A stretch of DNA of 64,000 bases, from NCBI GenBank assembly GCA_026388315.1, contig JAPLKA010000058.1:1-64000 (forward strand). The letters run 5' to 3'. Numbering within the stretch: the first letter of the stretch is position 1; every line of letters begins with the position of its first letter. The notes below the pieces were generated by a model that ran no database searches, was not told the DNA's origin, and saw only the letters and a list, made by a program, of their open reading frames with translations. The translations under genes and the position numbers were made by a program. Shown one piece after another: positions 18,123 to 27,020 of this stretch. Source of the stretch: Pseudomonadota bacterium (GTDB taxonomy: Bacteria > Desulfobacterota > Syntrophorhabdia > Syntrophorhabdales > Syntrophorhabdaceae).

Positions 18123-19895
18123 ATGAAAGGCGTGTTTCAGAAAGCACTTATTGTCAATCTTACAGACAAAAGTTATACGGTAGAAAAAATCCCCGATGAG
18201 GCGTATGAGCATTTTCTCGGTGGTAAAGGTCTCGGCGTATATCTCCTGCTCAAGAAGAACAAACCTAAGGTCGAACCCTTCTCTCCTGAAAACAACTTGA
18301 TCTTTGTTCTTGGACCGACAAATGACACCAAGATCTGGGGTTCAAGCCGTTACTGTGTGGTTACCAAATCGCCTCTCACGGGAATTTTCTCCGAAGCCTA
18401 TTCTGGTGGACGAGTGGCAGAACCCATGGGCAAAACAGGTTATGATGCTATAATCCTTCAAGGAATTTCCAGTAGGCCGGTGTGGCTTGAAATAAGTGAC
18501 GAAAAGATTGAGTTCCATGATGCCGATGACCTTTGGGGTAAGGACGCCTACGTTGCAGAGGATACGATCATTGAAAAAGTTGGCAAAAAAGGGGCTCAGG
18601 CGGTGGTCATCGGACCTGCCGGAGAGAATCTTGTCCGTTTCGCAAGTATCGTTAACAACCACTGGCGGTGCGCTGGCCGGACAGGTGTCGGAGCAGTTCT
18701 CGGTTCCAAGAAAGTGAAGGGTATCGCTTTTTACGGCAAAACCGTTAGGGAGCCCGCAAATCCTGATGCCGTTGCCAAATTATTCAGCGAATGGGGAAAG
18801 AAGGCCAAAACCCTCCCTGCCACCAATTTTTTTAAACGCTTGGGAACACCTGGGCTTGTAGCCATGATCAATACAGTGGAAGCCTTTCCCACAAAATATT
18901 GGGCTGAAGGTTCCATGGAAGGCTGGGAGGATATAAGCGCTGAGACATTGCACTCCAAATTTTCCGTCAGGGCCCGATCCTGCAACAAATGTTTTCTTGC
19001 CTGTGGCCGTTTGACTACAGTAACTACAGGGAAATATGCCGGGCTCACGATTGACGGCCCTGAATATGAAACCATTTATGCGCTCGGCGGTCTATGCCTC
19101 ATTAAGGACCTTGCTGAGATTATCAATCTCAACGATATTTGTGACAAAGTGGGTATAGATACGATAACAGCGGGAAACCTGGCCGCCTTTGCCATGGAAG
19201 CGTCCGCACGGGGTAAAATATCGGAGAAGATCGAATACGGGGATGCGAAAAGGACTGCCGAACTCTTATGGCAGATTTCCCGCAAGGAAGGCATCGGGTC
19301 AATCCTCGCCGAAGGCATTCGCCATGCGGCAAAAGAGTGGGGTCTTGAAGATATAGCTATCCACGTAAAGGGCCTGGAGCCGGCCGGATATGATCCAAGG
19401 TACTTTAAGGCTATGGGTCTTGCATATGCGACATCCGACAGAGGAGCCTGCCATATGCGCACCACTGCATTCAGGCCTGAACTTGCCGGCATAATTCCTC
19501 CTGATCAGATAGAAGGGAAAGCAGCGGTCGTCATCGATTTTGAAGACAGGCTGACTCTCCAGGACGCACTTATTATTTGCAGATTTTACCGGGACATTTA
19601 CCTCTGGCCGGAACTCGGACAGATTATCGAGGCGACCACAGGACTCTCGCCGGACAAGGAAAACATTCAGAAGATCGCCTGCAACATACGGAATGCCGTG
19701 AGGATTTTTAACCTGAGAGAGGGTATGACCGGGGCTGAAGACACACTCCCGAAACGTTTTTTCGAAGAACCCATAGGGTCGAGGAAACTTGTTATTGCAC
19801 GGGAAGATTTCGAGAAAATGAAGAAGGACTACTACCAACTCAGGGGATGGAACGAGAGAGGAGAACCTGTCGGCCAACTTCCGGTAGTGATTTGA
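18123..19895 (+). CDS. Aldehyde:ferredoxin oxidoreductase (tungsten AOR family)
   Basis: A 590-residue tungstopterin iron-sulfur enzyme that oxidises aldehydes to carboxylic acids with ferredoxin (or runs the reverse reaction). The N-terminal domain (about 1-205) shows NLTDKSYTVEKIPDEAYEHF, FLGGKGLG and the GRTGVGAVLGSKKVKGIAF segment. The [4Fe-4S] ligands are SCNKCFLAC (about 285-295) and a fourth Cys in LIICRFYRDIY near 490. Length is typical (about 600). The ATG at 18123 is set by AGGAGG 10 nt upstream. With the Fe-alcohol dehydrogenase it forms an alcohol to aldehyde to acid route producing reduced ferredoxin, useful in syntrophic metabolism (inference). Confidence 0.92.
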   Translation: MKGVFQKALIVNLTDKSYTVEKIPDEAYEHFLGGKGLGVYLLLKKNKPKVEPFSPENNLIFVLGPTNDTKIWGSSRYCVVTKSPLTGIFSEAYSGGRVAEPMGKTGYDAIILQGISSRPVWLEISDEKIEFHDADDLWGKDAYVAEDTIIEKVGKKGAQAVVIGPAGENLVRFASIVNNHWRCAGRTGVGAVLGSKKVKGIAFYGKTVREPANPDAVAKLFSEWGKKAKTLPATNFFKRLGTPGLVAMINTVEAFPTKYWAEGSMEGWEDISAETLHSKFSVRARSCNKCFLACGRLTTVTTGKYAGLTIDGPEYETIYALGGLCLIKDLAEIINLNDICDKVGIDTITAGNLAAFAMEASARGKISEKIEYGDAKRTAELLWQISRKEGIGSILAEGIRHAAKEWGLEDIAIHVKGLEPAGYDPRYFKAMGLAYATSDRGACHMRTTAFRPELAGIIPPDQIEGKAAVVIDFEDRLTLQDALIICRFYRDIYLWPELGQIIEATTGLSPDKENIQKIACNIRNAVRIFNLREGMTGAEDTLPKRFFEEPIGSRKLVIAREDFEKMKKDYYQLRGWNERGEPVGQLPVVI

Positions 19896-19935
19896 ACAAG
19901 TTTGTAAATTCTTCGCTTTTGCACGAGGAGAGAAT

Positions 19936-20805
19936 GTGTTGATTACAGGTGAGACGGGTGTATATTGCATAATAGGTTATCCCATTGCTCACTCACTCTC
20001 CCCTGCAATCCATAACGCCGGATTTGAGGCCCACGGTCTCAATCTTGTATACGTTCCCTTTGCCCTTCATCCTGACGACCTGAGTGTCGGGATAAAGGGT
20101 CTTCAAGCCTTAGGCGTCCGGGGCATGACCGTCACGGTGCCCCTCAAGGAATTGGCGTACAAGTACATGGATGAGACGGATGATGCCGCCAGGCTGACCG
20201 GTGCGGTAAATACGGTGGTTTTTGAAAATGGGAAGAGATCAGGATACAATCTGGATGTTGCCGGGGTTCGCTACTCCCTCGAAAAGCTCGGTCTTCCCCA
20301 AGGATCTCAAAGGGCGGTGGTCCTCGGGGCCGGCGGCGCTGCCCGAGCCGTGATAGCAGCCCTCCTTTTCCACAGGACCGCGGAGATCGTAATTTTGAAC
20401 AGAGGGATTGACAGGGCTCATGCGCTAAAGGATTTCTTTTCAGACAAAACAGACTTGCATCTCATTGCAGGAGCCCTTGACGAAAGCACGATAAGGGACT
20501 ATCTCCCGGCCAGTGATATTATCGTGAATACCACATCCGTCGGTATGTATCCCAACACGGATGCTTCGCCCCTTCCAAGGGCCCTTATCCCTTCGGGCAC
20601 AAGAATTCTCGATGCCATATATCTTCCCGAAAAGACAAAGCTCCTGTCTGCAGCCGAGGAGAAAGACTGCAGCATATTGTCAGGCCTGGAGTGGCTCGTT
20701 CATCAGGCCACTCTTGCTTTCAGATTATGGACTGGCAAAGAGCTTGATAAGAAGATTGTTATGGATGTCCTGGAAAGATTCTTCGCCACAAGGGCCACAA
20801 CGTAA
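19936..20805 (+). CDS. aroE: Shikimate dehydrogenase family protein (AroE-like)
   Basis: A 289-residue NADP-type dehydrogenase. The substrate domain has YPIAHSLSPAIHNAGF (SLSP motif) and the catalytic Lys/Asp in TVTVPLKELAY and AVNTVV plus YNLDVAG. The nucleotide domain has VVLGAGGAARAV (GxGGxxxA). NTTSVGMYP and GLEWLVHQATLAF are further AroE signatures. It could be the housekeeping AroE of aromatic amino-acid synthesis. Its place at the end of a catabolic cluster also allows a quinate/shikimate-like or substrate-specific role. It begins at GTG (19936) after GAGGAG; no other aro gene is nearby. Confidence 0.88.
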   Translation: MLITGETGVYCIIGYPIAHSLSPAIHNAGFEAHGLNLVYVPFALHPDDLSVGIKGLQALGVRGMTVTVPLKELAYKYMDETDDAARLTGAVNTVVFENGKRSGYNLDVAGVRYSLEKLGLPQGSQRAVVLGAGGAARAVIAALLFHRTAEIVILNRGIDRAHALKDFFSDKTDLHLIAGALDESTIRDYLPASDIIVNTTSVGMYPNTDASPLPRALIPSGTRILDAIYLPEKTKLLSAAEEKDCSILSGLEWLVHQATLAFRLWTGKELDKKIVMDVLERFFATRATT

Positions 20806-21234
20806 TCGTCCCTTTTACCATCTTCCCCCATCCCATTTAGGATTTCGGATTGCGGATATCAGCAGTGATTCAGTGAATAGTCGTTAGTCAAAAACCTATT
20901 TACCATTCACAGCCTTTTCATGTTTTTTGCCTTTTTAACTATTCACTGTCTACTATTTACCATTCACTGCCCTTTTCACACCTGAGGGGGCTTTTTTTCT
21001 CTGGCGCAGGTTCCGGGGCAATCGGTATCCGCAGTTCCACAGTTCATCAAGAAGCGTCACAAGGTCAGGTCGTGTGTATGTTGCGATGTCCATCTCAAGG
21101 AAGTTTTAAGTTCCAAGTTTTAAGTTTTAAGTTAAAAACAGACAAAATCACTGATGCTGATTTGAGATGGTTAGTATTATTATGTGGGGGTTCAACTATA
21201 AACTATTCACCATTCACTATTCACTGCCTCTAAG

Positions 21235-21313
21235 GTCGGGACAATCGAGGTTCGCAGCGAAGAGATACCCCTGAGAGACGGGGAGTGTCCCTTCCGTACG
21301 GTTTAATCCCGAC
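21235..21313. ncRNA. Possible folded RNA element of unknown type
   Basis: gtcggga (21235-21241) pairs perfectly with tcccgac (21307-21313). Inside, gggaca can pair with tgtccc, cccctgagagacgggg forms a hairpin and ccgtacgg is self-complementary. The 7-bp closing stem and 79-nt length recall a tRNA, but the T-arm and anticodon arm are absent. The expression strand is unknown. Confidence 0.25.
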
Positions 21314-21580
21314 AGCGGAGGGACAATTGCCTCCTGAATTTTAGGAAACAGTTTTAAAAGTGATATCGTGCGATGCAAAGTCAATACAGTCCTTGCATAG
21401 AGCGGTTTCCCTTCTGAAACTTTCCGATGAGATGCAGGTCAAGCATTTTCACCATACACCACACACGTATAGGGGGAGAAACCGGTGAGTGCTTTCACCC
21501 GCAAGGCCGGAGCCCGGCAATGCATTTATACCAGTTCGCCTTCATTCATATAACTTCGTTATTTCGTCGTCGCGCTCCTC

Positions 21581-21599
21581 GACGTACTACATGTACGTC
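21581..21599. terminator. Hairpin downstream of the DUF255 gene
   Basis: gacgtac (21581-21587) and gtacgtc (21593-21599) form a perfect 7-bp stem with loop tacat, 29 bp beyond the stop of the minus-strand DUF255 gene. There is no U tract, so it is either a weak terminator or part of a dispersed palindromic repeat. Confidence 0.35.
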
Positions 21600-21627
21600 T
21601 GCGTCGGTTCCTCCTTGATGCCTCGTT

Positions 21628-23436
21628 CTATCTTTGAATCCGAATTGGTATTACATCGAGTTTGGTCATATGGAAGTAGGCATCCAGAGCACAGAAATAA
21701 TAACCTCCATGGATACCCATTGTCCTTGCCACTAATGCAAAGTGCGTCAAAGCTGATTCCGCATATCGCATATATTCATCTCTTCCAAGCATTAATGAGA
21801 GTTTTATAAGGCAAATGATACCAGTGGAGTTTGCTGAAGGATGAGGGGTGTCTTCAACGCCCTTTAACCGCATGCCGATAACTTCGCCTTCTGTGTCGAA
21901 AAATCCGCCATCCCTTTTATCCCAAAATTTCCCGACACATTGCCCCATATACAGATCGGCCTGATCCAGATAGTTCTTGTCCCCGCTTACCTCATAGGCG
22001 CTGATCAGCGCATCGATAAAATTTACATAATCGTCAAGGAAGGCTTCCACCCCTTCTGAATGGAAGGGCTTTCCATCGAAAACATTTGTTTTTGAAATCC
22101 TGTTAAGGCTCATGATGGCAAATTCTTTGACGCTTTCGTCGCCAAGCGCCCTGTATGCCTTCAGGAATGCAGATATGAGCATTCCGTTCAGAGACGTATA
22201 CATTGCTCTGTCTATAACGGGTTTCTGCCTTCCCCCCCTCTCTTTCAAAAGCCTTTGTTTTCCACTTAAGAGAATCCTTTTAACGTCTCTTTCCTCCATA
22301 TCCAGTTTTTTTGCAAGTTCCCCTGTTCCCTCTGTGATATGGAGCACCATTTTTGAAGCATCGTGGCGCATTGCCCCCTTTTGATGGAGGAAATACAGAG
22401 AAAGGACTTTATACTCCTCAGCAGTCAGGAGGTTCTTAAAATCTTCATCCCGCCAGAGGAAATATCCCCCCTCATCGTCAGGGGTAACGTCGGCATCCTG
22501 ACTTGCATAAAAACCGCCATCCGGATGCGAAAGCTCACGTCTCAAAAAGGTAATGATGCCTTCTGCCACCTCTTTAAAATAATTATCCCCGAAGATGCAA
22601 TACGCATCGGTATAGTTCCTTAGAAGCCATGCATTATCATCGGCCATTTTTTCGAAATGCGGGATAGCCCACACCATATCCGTAGAATACCGGTGAAATC
22701 CACCGCCAAGTTGGTCATGAATACCGCCATCTGCCATTGAGGTAAGCGTTTTTTCAATAGCGCTCCCAAGGGCTTCGTCCTTGCGGAAAAAATACCTGTG
22801 AATGAGAAACTCCAGCGCACCGGACATGGCGAACTTGGGGGCGCTCCCAAACCCCCCATGGAGGCGGTCCATACCTGAGAGCATCTTCTCCTCCGCCTCG
22901 TCAAGCATGGACTTGTCAAAGCCTTCGCCGGATACTGTGACCTGATTTTTAAGAAATTCGATATATTTTTCACCATACCCGATTGCTTCGTCTTTCTTTT
23001 CCCTGTATAACCGGCTTATTGCCAGCAGTATGGCTTTAAACCCGGGTCTTCCGAAGCCTTCATCGGGCGGAAAGTAAGTGCCGCCATAAAAGGGTTTTTT
23101 GTCGTGGGTGAGAAACATGCTGAGCGGCCAGCCTCCATTTACGCCCATGGCAGCAAGGGCCTGCTGGTATCTCCTGTCTATGTCGGGCCTTTGGTCCCGA
23201 TCAAGCTTTACGGGAATAAAATATTCGTTGAGCAGTCTTGCCACCTCTTCATCTTCAAAGCATTCCTTTGCCATAACATGGCACCAGTGGCACCATATTG
23301 CCCCGGAGCTTAAAAAAACCGGTTTATTTTCCCTTTCCGCCCTCTCGAATGCCTCTTCGGACCAGGGATACCAGTCTATCTTCTGGTGGGATGCATGCTG
23401 AAGATATGCAGATTTTTCATTTGCTAATCGATTCAT
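21628..23436 (-). CDS. Thioredoxin-domain / DUF255 protein (YyaL family)
   Basis: A 602-residue protein. Residues about 1-165 are a thioredoxin-like DUF255 domain: NRLANEKSAYLQHA, WYPWSEEAFERA and the active-site-like IWCHWCHVM (CxxC). The rest is an alpha/alpha six-barrel of the mannose-epimerase/glucosaminidase type (for example HDQLGGGFHRYSTD and IPHFEKMADDNAWL). This architecture is typical of YyaL/SSP411 proteins, whose biochemical role is unsettled. The ATG at 23436 is set by GAGGTGG just upstream; a TTG four codons earlier is less likely. It follows ahbD on the same strand after 22 bp, hence the last gene of the heme gene group. Confidence 0.88.
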   Translation of the reverse strand: MNRLANEKSAYLQHASHQKIDWYPWSEEAFERAERENKPVFLSSGAIWCHWCHVMAKECFEDEEVARLLNEYFIPVKLDRDQRPDIDRRYQQALAAMGVNGGWPLSMFLTHDKKPFYGGTYFPPDEGFGRPGFKAILLAISRLYREKKDEAIGYGEKYIEFLKNQVTVSGEGFDKSMLDEAEEKMLSGMDRLHGGFGSAPKFAMSGALEFLIHRYFFRKDEALGSAIEKTLTSMADGGIHDQLGGGFHRYSTDMVWAIPHFEKMADDNAWLLRNYTDAYCIFGDNYFKEVAEGIITFLRRELSHPDGGFYASQDADVTPDDEGGYFLWRDEDFKNLLTAEEYKVLSLYFLHQKGAMRHDASKMVLHITEGTGELAKKLDMEERDVKRILLSGKQRLLKERGGRQKPVIDRAMYTSLNGMLISAFLKAYRALGDESVKEFAIMSLNRISKTNVFDGKPFHSEGVEAFLDDYVNFIDALISAYEVSGDKNYLDQADLYMGQCVGKFWDKRDGGFFDTEGEVIGMRLKGVEDTPHPSANSTGIICLIKLSLMLGRDEYMRYAESALTHFALVARTMGIHGGYYFCALDAYFHMTKLDVIPIRIQR

Positions 23437-23458
23437 ATTCCACCTCAATTACTGGTCT

Positions 23459-24469
23459 TCACGCGCCGCTGTATGTGCAGAACGGTTCAGCTTCCATCAT
23501 ATCCCCACAGGATTCATAGGCCCTTGCCCGGCAACCGCTACAGATTTTAAGGTATCTGCATGTGCCGCATTTGCCTTTATACTGTGACAGGTCTCTCAAC
23601 TGGTTAAAGACCGGAGAATTCATCCAGACATCTTTGACTCCATTCTGCTGCACATCGCCTGAGGGGACCTCCAGGTAACCGCATGGCTGAGCAATACCCC
23701 TGTGGGAGATGAACATAAAACTTTTCCCGGCCAGGCAGCCCGCACTCTTCGGCGAATCGCCCTTTTCTTTCACAATCCTGTAATAGTGTGGCGCACAGGT
23801 TACTTTTATCTCAATTTCGTTTTTCTTTTCGATCCCATAGAGCCATTCCAGTATGTTTTCGTACATCTCCGCATCGAGCTCTTTGCCCTTCAATCCTTCC
23901 CCCCTTCCCACCGGTACAAGGAGAAATATGTGCCAGGCACAGGCGCCACTAGATTTTACAACATTATATATATGTTCAAGGTCGTCAACATTGAGGCGTG
24001 TAACAGTGGTATTAATTTGAAAAGGGAGTCCCTCGTTCGCGAGTATCCCTGACGCTTCCATCACAGCGTTGAATGAGCCGTCAACGCCTCTGAATGAGTC
24101 ATGGCTCATCCTGTCTTTTCCGTCAAGACTCATGCTCACCCTCTTTATCCCTTTTGCCTTCAACTTTTTGCCTTTCGCCTTATCAAGCAGTGTTCCGTTG
24201 ATTGCTATAACAAGCCGTAAGCCCTTCTCACTCCCATACTCTATAATGTCGAATATATCGTCCCTCATGAGGGGTTCCCCGCCTGTAAGGATAATGGTAG
24301 GCGAAGCGAAACTACTTATGTCGTCGAGGATGTTTTTGCATTGGCCGGTGCTCAGTTCACCTGTATGTGGCCCAAGGGTTGCGGCAGCCCTGCAGTGGAT
24401 GCAATTGAGATTGCAGTTCCTCGTAAGCTCCCACGCAACCATTCTCAGAGGGTATTCTCTTTGAGCCAT
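23459..24469 (-). CDS. ahbD: Radical SAM heme synthase AhbD (Fe-coproporphyrin III decarboxylase)
   Basis: A 336-residue radical SAM enzyme. The SAM cluster motif is CNLNCIHC (Cys at about 19, 23 and 26), followed by ILTGGEP. The C-terminal SPASM-like region has CGTCRYLKICSGCRARAY and a final Cys, for auxiliary [4Fe-4S] binding. Start, length and the WELTRNCNLNCIHCRA context match AhbD, which performs the last step of the siroheme-based heme pathway, converting Fe-coproporphyrin III to heme. It sits next to hemB and ahbC, which strongly supports the assignment. Its start overlaps the hemB end by 25 nt; AAGGA lies about 9 nt before the ATG. A related radical SAM peptide enzyme is the main alternative. 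Confidence 0.85.
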   Translation of the reverse strand: MAQREYPLRMVAWELTRNCNLNCIHCRAAATLGPHTGELSTGQCKNILDDISSFASPTIILTGGEPLMRDDIFDIIEYGSEKGLRLVIAINGTLLDKAKGKKLKAKGIKRVSMSLDGKDRMSHDSFRGVDGSFNAVMEASGILANEGLPFQINTTVTRLNVDDLEHIYNVVKSSGACAWHIFLLVPVGRGEGLKGKELDAEMYENILEWLYGIEKKNEIEIKVTCAPHYYRIVKEKGDSPKSAGCLAGKSFMFISHRGIAQPCGYLEVPSGDVQQNGVKDVWMNSPVFNQLRDLSQYKGKCGTCRYLKICSGCRARAYESCGDMMEAEPFCTYSGA

Positions 24470-25431
24470 CCCGCTATATCCTTTGCAAAATAGGTGATGA
24501 TGATGTCTGCGCCGGCACGCCTTATGCCGGTCATGAATTCGAGAACTGTCCTTTTATAATCAAAATAGTTTTTTGAGGCCGCGAGCTTGATCATTGAATA
24601 CTCGCCGCTTACCGAATAGGCTGCCAGTGGTATGTTGAATGTCTGTTTTGCCATTGACAATACATCGAGGTAGAAAAGGGCAGGTTTTACCATAATAATA
24701 TCTGCACCCTCTTCAATGTCCAGTTGTATCTCTCTTAATGCCTCCCTCTGGTTGGGGGGGTCCATCTGATAGGCCCTTCTGTCACCAAACTGGGGTGGAG
24801 ATTCGGCGGCATCACGAAATGGACCATAGAGGCACGAAGCGTATTTGGCCGCATAGCTCATGATGGGAATAGTGTTATAATCATTACTGTCCAGCAACTC
24901 CCGTATTGCCTTTACCCTCCCGTCCATCATATCCGATGGGGCGACCATATCAGCGCCTGCCTCAACATGCGAAAGGGCGCTCTTCGCAAGGAGTTTAAGG
25001 GTTTCGTCGTTGTCAACGTAACCGTTTTTTATTATGCCACAGTGGCCATGGCTTGTATATTCACACATGCACACATCGGTTACGACAAGGATGTCATCAC
25101 CGAAAAGCTTTTTTATTTTTCTTGTTGCCTTCTGAACAATACCGTTCTCATCATAAGCGCCGCTTCCTGTTTCATCCTTGTTTTCCGGGATACCGAAGAG
25201 GAGGATTGCCGGCAGAGCATGACTTATAACATCCTCGACCTCTTTCAGTAACCCCTCCACGGAAAACTGGTACACGTCCGGCATGGAAGGGATGGGCACC
25301 TTCGCCTGGGTCATTTCTTTGACAAACAAGGGGTAGACCAGATGTTTTGTCGAGAGGTCTGTTTCCTGGATCAACCCTCTTAATTTCTCATTCTTTCTCA
25401 ATCTTCTCGGTCTGTATTCAGGAAATTTCAT
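24445..25431 (-). CDS. hemB: Porphobilinogen synthase (5-aminolevulinate dehydratase)
   Basis: A 328-residue enzyme that joins two 5-aminolevulinate molecules to porphobilinogen, the first common step of tetrapyrroles. The zinc-type metal site is DVCMCEYTSHGHCG (three Cys). The two active-site lysines lie in SYAAKYAS and MVKPALFYLD. PSDMMDGRV and FRDAAESPPQFGDRR are further signatures. The longer open reading starts at 25497, but GGAG 8 nt before the ATG at 25431, and the family start KFPEYRPRRLRKN, fix the start. It is flanked by ahbC and ahbD, forming a compact alternative-heme locus. Confidence 0.95.
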   Translation of the reverse strand: MKFPEYRPRRLRKNEKLRGLIQETDLSTKHLVYPLFVKEMTQAKVPIPSMPDVYQFSVEGLLKEVEDVISHALPAILLFGIPENKDETGSGAYDENGIVQKATRKIKKLFGDDILVVTDVCMCEYTSHGHCGIIKNGYVDNDETLKLLAKSALSHVEAGADMVAPSDMMDGRVKAIRELLDSNDYNTIPIMSYAAKYASCLYGPFRDAAESPPQFGDRRAYQMDPPNQREALREIQLDIEEGADIIMVKPALFYLDVLSMAKQTFNIPLAAYSVSGEYSMIKLAASKNYFDYKRTVLEFMTGIRRAGADIIITYFAKDIAGWLKENTL

Positions 25432-25544
25432 GTTTACTCCTTTTTGGCTTTTCGGTTTTGTTAAAACCTTTATCTTGCCGCCCGCTTCGCTCGACAAATG
25501 CGGACAAGAGCAGACAAATAGTTATTTTGCCAACCGGCGACATT

Positions 25545-25680
25545 GCCGCCTGTCAAATATTCGGCCCTAACGGGCGAATATATCTACATTGCCCGAAGGG
25601 CATGGAGTATATCGGGTGCCGGGTCGGCAGCCGATATAAAATACCGTCCGGCTTTTGTCTGCGTCCGTCTGCGGCAAATA
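25545..25680. repeat. Dispersed palindrome-rich repeat, copy 1 (inverted relative to copy 2)
   Basis: About 136 bp between hemB and ahbC, closely matching the reverse complement of 28741-28884 with a short indel near 25590. It contains several hairpins: ttcggccctaacgggcgaa, tgcccgaagggca and atcgggtgccgggtcggcagccgat. It is non-coding. With copy 2 it brackets ahbC and hcp. Confidence 0.85.
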
Positions 25681-25722
25681 AAAAAAGGTTCTTCATGTGT
25701 TATATTGGTCATTAGCTGTTAG

Positions 25723-26907
25723 CTAACCGCTTATTTCTTCTTCCGTCAGATAGCACTGGGGATCTTCTGCCCACACATCCCCTGTTGCCGCCTCTGCCCT
25801 TACCCTGAAATTACCGCCGCAGATATTGAGCCATCTGCACCGTGTGCACCTCCCCTTAACATGCTTTTTCTTTTCCTTGAGCCTTGCCATCAACTCATTA
25901 TTCGTGTCCATCCAGATTTCGCTGAAGGGTTTTTCGCGCACGTTCCCAAAGTTGTAATGTCTCCAGAACTGGTCTGCGTGGACATTTCCTTCCTCATCCA
26001 CGCATGCAATCCCCACACCCGATGCATTCCCCTCGTTCATCATGAGCAATTCATAGACCTCTGCAGCCCTTTTCTTATCTTCTTCCAGTAGTCTCAGATA
26101 TACATAGGGCCCATCCGCATGATTATCAACGGTAAGGACTTCAAGAGGCTTTCCCCTGTCGAAAAATACCTTTGTCCTGTCCATGATGTAGTCTACAATT
26201 TTTCGTGATTCTTCGTGCGATATATCCTCATTGATAAGTTTTGACCCTCTTCCTGCATAGACAAGATGATAGAAGCAGACCCGCGGAATCTCTTCCGCTT
26301 CGATAATGTCAAAAATCTTAGGAATTTCATCATAGTTTCTTTTATTTATGGTAAAGCGCAACCCCACTTTTATGCCGGCCTTTTTCGCATTTCTCACCCC
26401 TGCGATTGCACGGTCAAAGGCGCCTTTGGCGCCCCTGAAGGCGTCATTTATCTGACCTGTTCCATCCAGACTGATGCCTATGTATGATAGTGCATACCGT
26501 GCAAACTGTTTTGCCTTTTCTTCAGTAATGAGGGTGCCGTTTGTGGAAATGACAGCCCTTAATCCTTTTTTAACCGCATAACCGATCAATTCCGGTAAAT
26601 CCTCCCTGAGAACAGGCTCTCCACCGGAAAAAAGGATGACCGGCACACCAAAATCAGCGAGGTCATCAATTAATCGTTTTCCTTCATCGGTTGATAATTC
26701 ATTCCCTTTGTAGGTCTCGTTCTCGGCACGTGCATAACAGTGGACACACTTCAGATTACACCGTTTTGTCATGTTCCAGACCACAACGGGCTTCTTGTCT
26801 GCGGAAAATTGAAGGAGGTGGGACGGGAGTTTCCGGGAATCCCTTCCGTACCGCAACGGGTCAGATGCCTCAACGGCACCGCAATAAAGTTTTGAAATCC
26901 CGATCAT
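25723..26907 (-). CDS. ahbC: Radical SAM AhbC (12,18-didecarboxysiroheme deacetylase)
   Basis: A 394-residue radical SAM enzyme. The N-terminal leader (1-40: MIGISKLYCGAVEASDPLRY) is typical of AhbC. The SAM cluster is CNLKCVHC (Cys 50, 54, 57), with LFSGGEP and ISLDG following. The C-terminal auxiliary cluster region is CTRCRWLNICGGNFRVRAE plus DPQCYL. By family, it removes the acetate side chains of 12,18-didecarboxysiroheme to give Fe-coproporphyrin III, feeding AhbD. No Shine-Dalgarno is seen, but a perfect palindrome lies just upstream (26915-26928). AhbA/B and siroheme genes are not in this window. Confidence 0.85.
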   Translation of the reverse strand: MIGISKLYCGAVEASDPLRYGRDSRKLPSHLLQFSADKKPVVVWNMTKRCNLKCVHCYARAENETYKGNELSTDEGKRLIDDLADFGVPVILFSGGEPVLREDLPELIGYAVKKGLRAVISTNGTLITEEKAKQFARYALSYIGISLDGTGQINDAFRGAKGAFDRAIAGVRNAKKAGIKVGLRFTINKRNYDEIPKIFDIIEAEEIPRVCFYHLVYAGRGSKLINEDISHEESRKIVDYIMDRTKVFFDRGKPLEVLTVDNHADGPYVYLRLLEEDKKRAAEVYELLMMNEGNASGVGIACVDEEGNVHADQFWRHYNFGNVREKPFSEIWMDTNNELMARLKEKKKHVKGRCTRCRWLNICGGNFRVRAEAATGDVWAEDPQCYLTEEEISG

Positions 26908-26914
26908 AGGGTTA

Positions 26915-26928
26915 TTTTGTGCACAAAA
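26915..26928. promoter_or_regulatory. Perfect 14-bp palindrome upstream of ahbC
   Basis: TTTTGTGCACAAAA is a perfect palindrome ending 8 bp before the ahbC start codon. It is symmetrical and AT-flanked, like a repressor operator. It overlaps the expected ribosome-binding zone, so a bound protein would block ahbC expression. The regulator is unknown. Confidence 0.45.
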
Positions 26929-27004
26929 CCAAAAAAAGTCAATCTTTGATATGTTATCTTTCTGCCAATTGTCCTGATTACCACCGGTTACATTTATTTA
27001 TATT

Positions 27005-27020
27005 TTTGATTTAAGTCAAA
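27005..27020 (+). promoter_or_regulatory. CRP/FNR-type (HcpR/DNR-like) activator site for hcp
   Basis: TTTGATTTAAGTCAAA is a 16-bp near-perfect palindrome with TTGA(T/C) half-sites of FNR-superfamily regulators. A good -10 (TATAGT, 27042-27047) would start transcription near 27054 and place the site centre at about -41.5, the class II activation position. In anaerobes hcp genes are commonly controlled by HcpR or FNR-like nitrosative-stress sensors. The factor itself is not in this window. Confidence 0.65.

Larger units (their letters stand above)
20806..21627. other. Repeat-rich 820-bp intergenic region
   Basis: No gene is supported here. It holds several iterations of short attcact/attcacc words (20870-20975 and 21200-21228), runs of ttaagtt (21107-21135), a folded-RNA candidate at 21235-21313, a ggtgag/tcacc hairpin near 21484-21499 and a 7-bp-stem hairpin at 21581-21599. 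The repeat words are related to those at 5218-5252. Confidence 0.6.

Noticed and set aside
20870-21230. CRISPR array from repeated attcact words
   Set aside because: Repeats are short (7-12 bp), irregularly spaced and degenerate, with no unique spacers and no cas genes.
21235-21313. tRNA gene
   Set aside because: The 7-bp closing stem and length fit, but there is no T-arm motif, no D-arm pattern and no clear anticodon loop.
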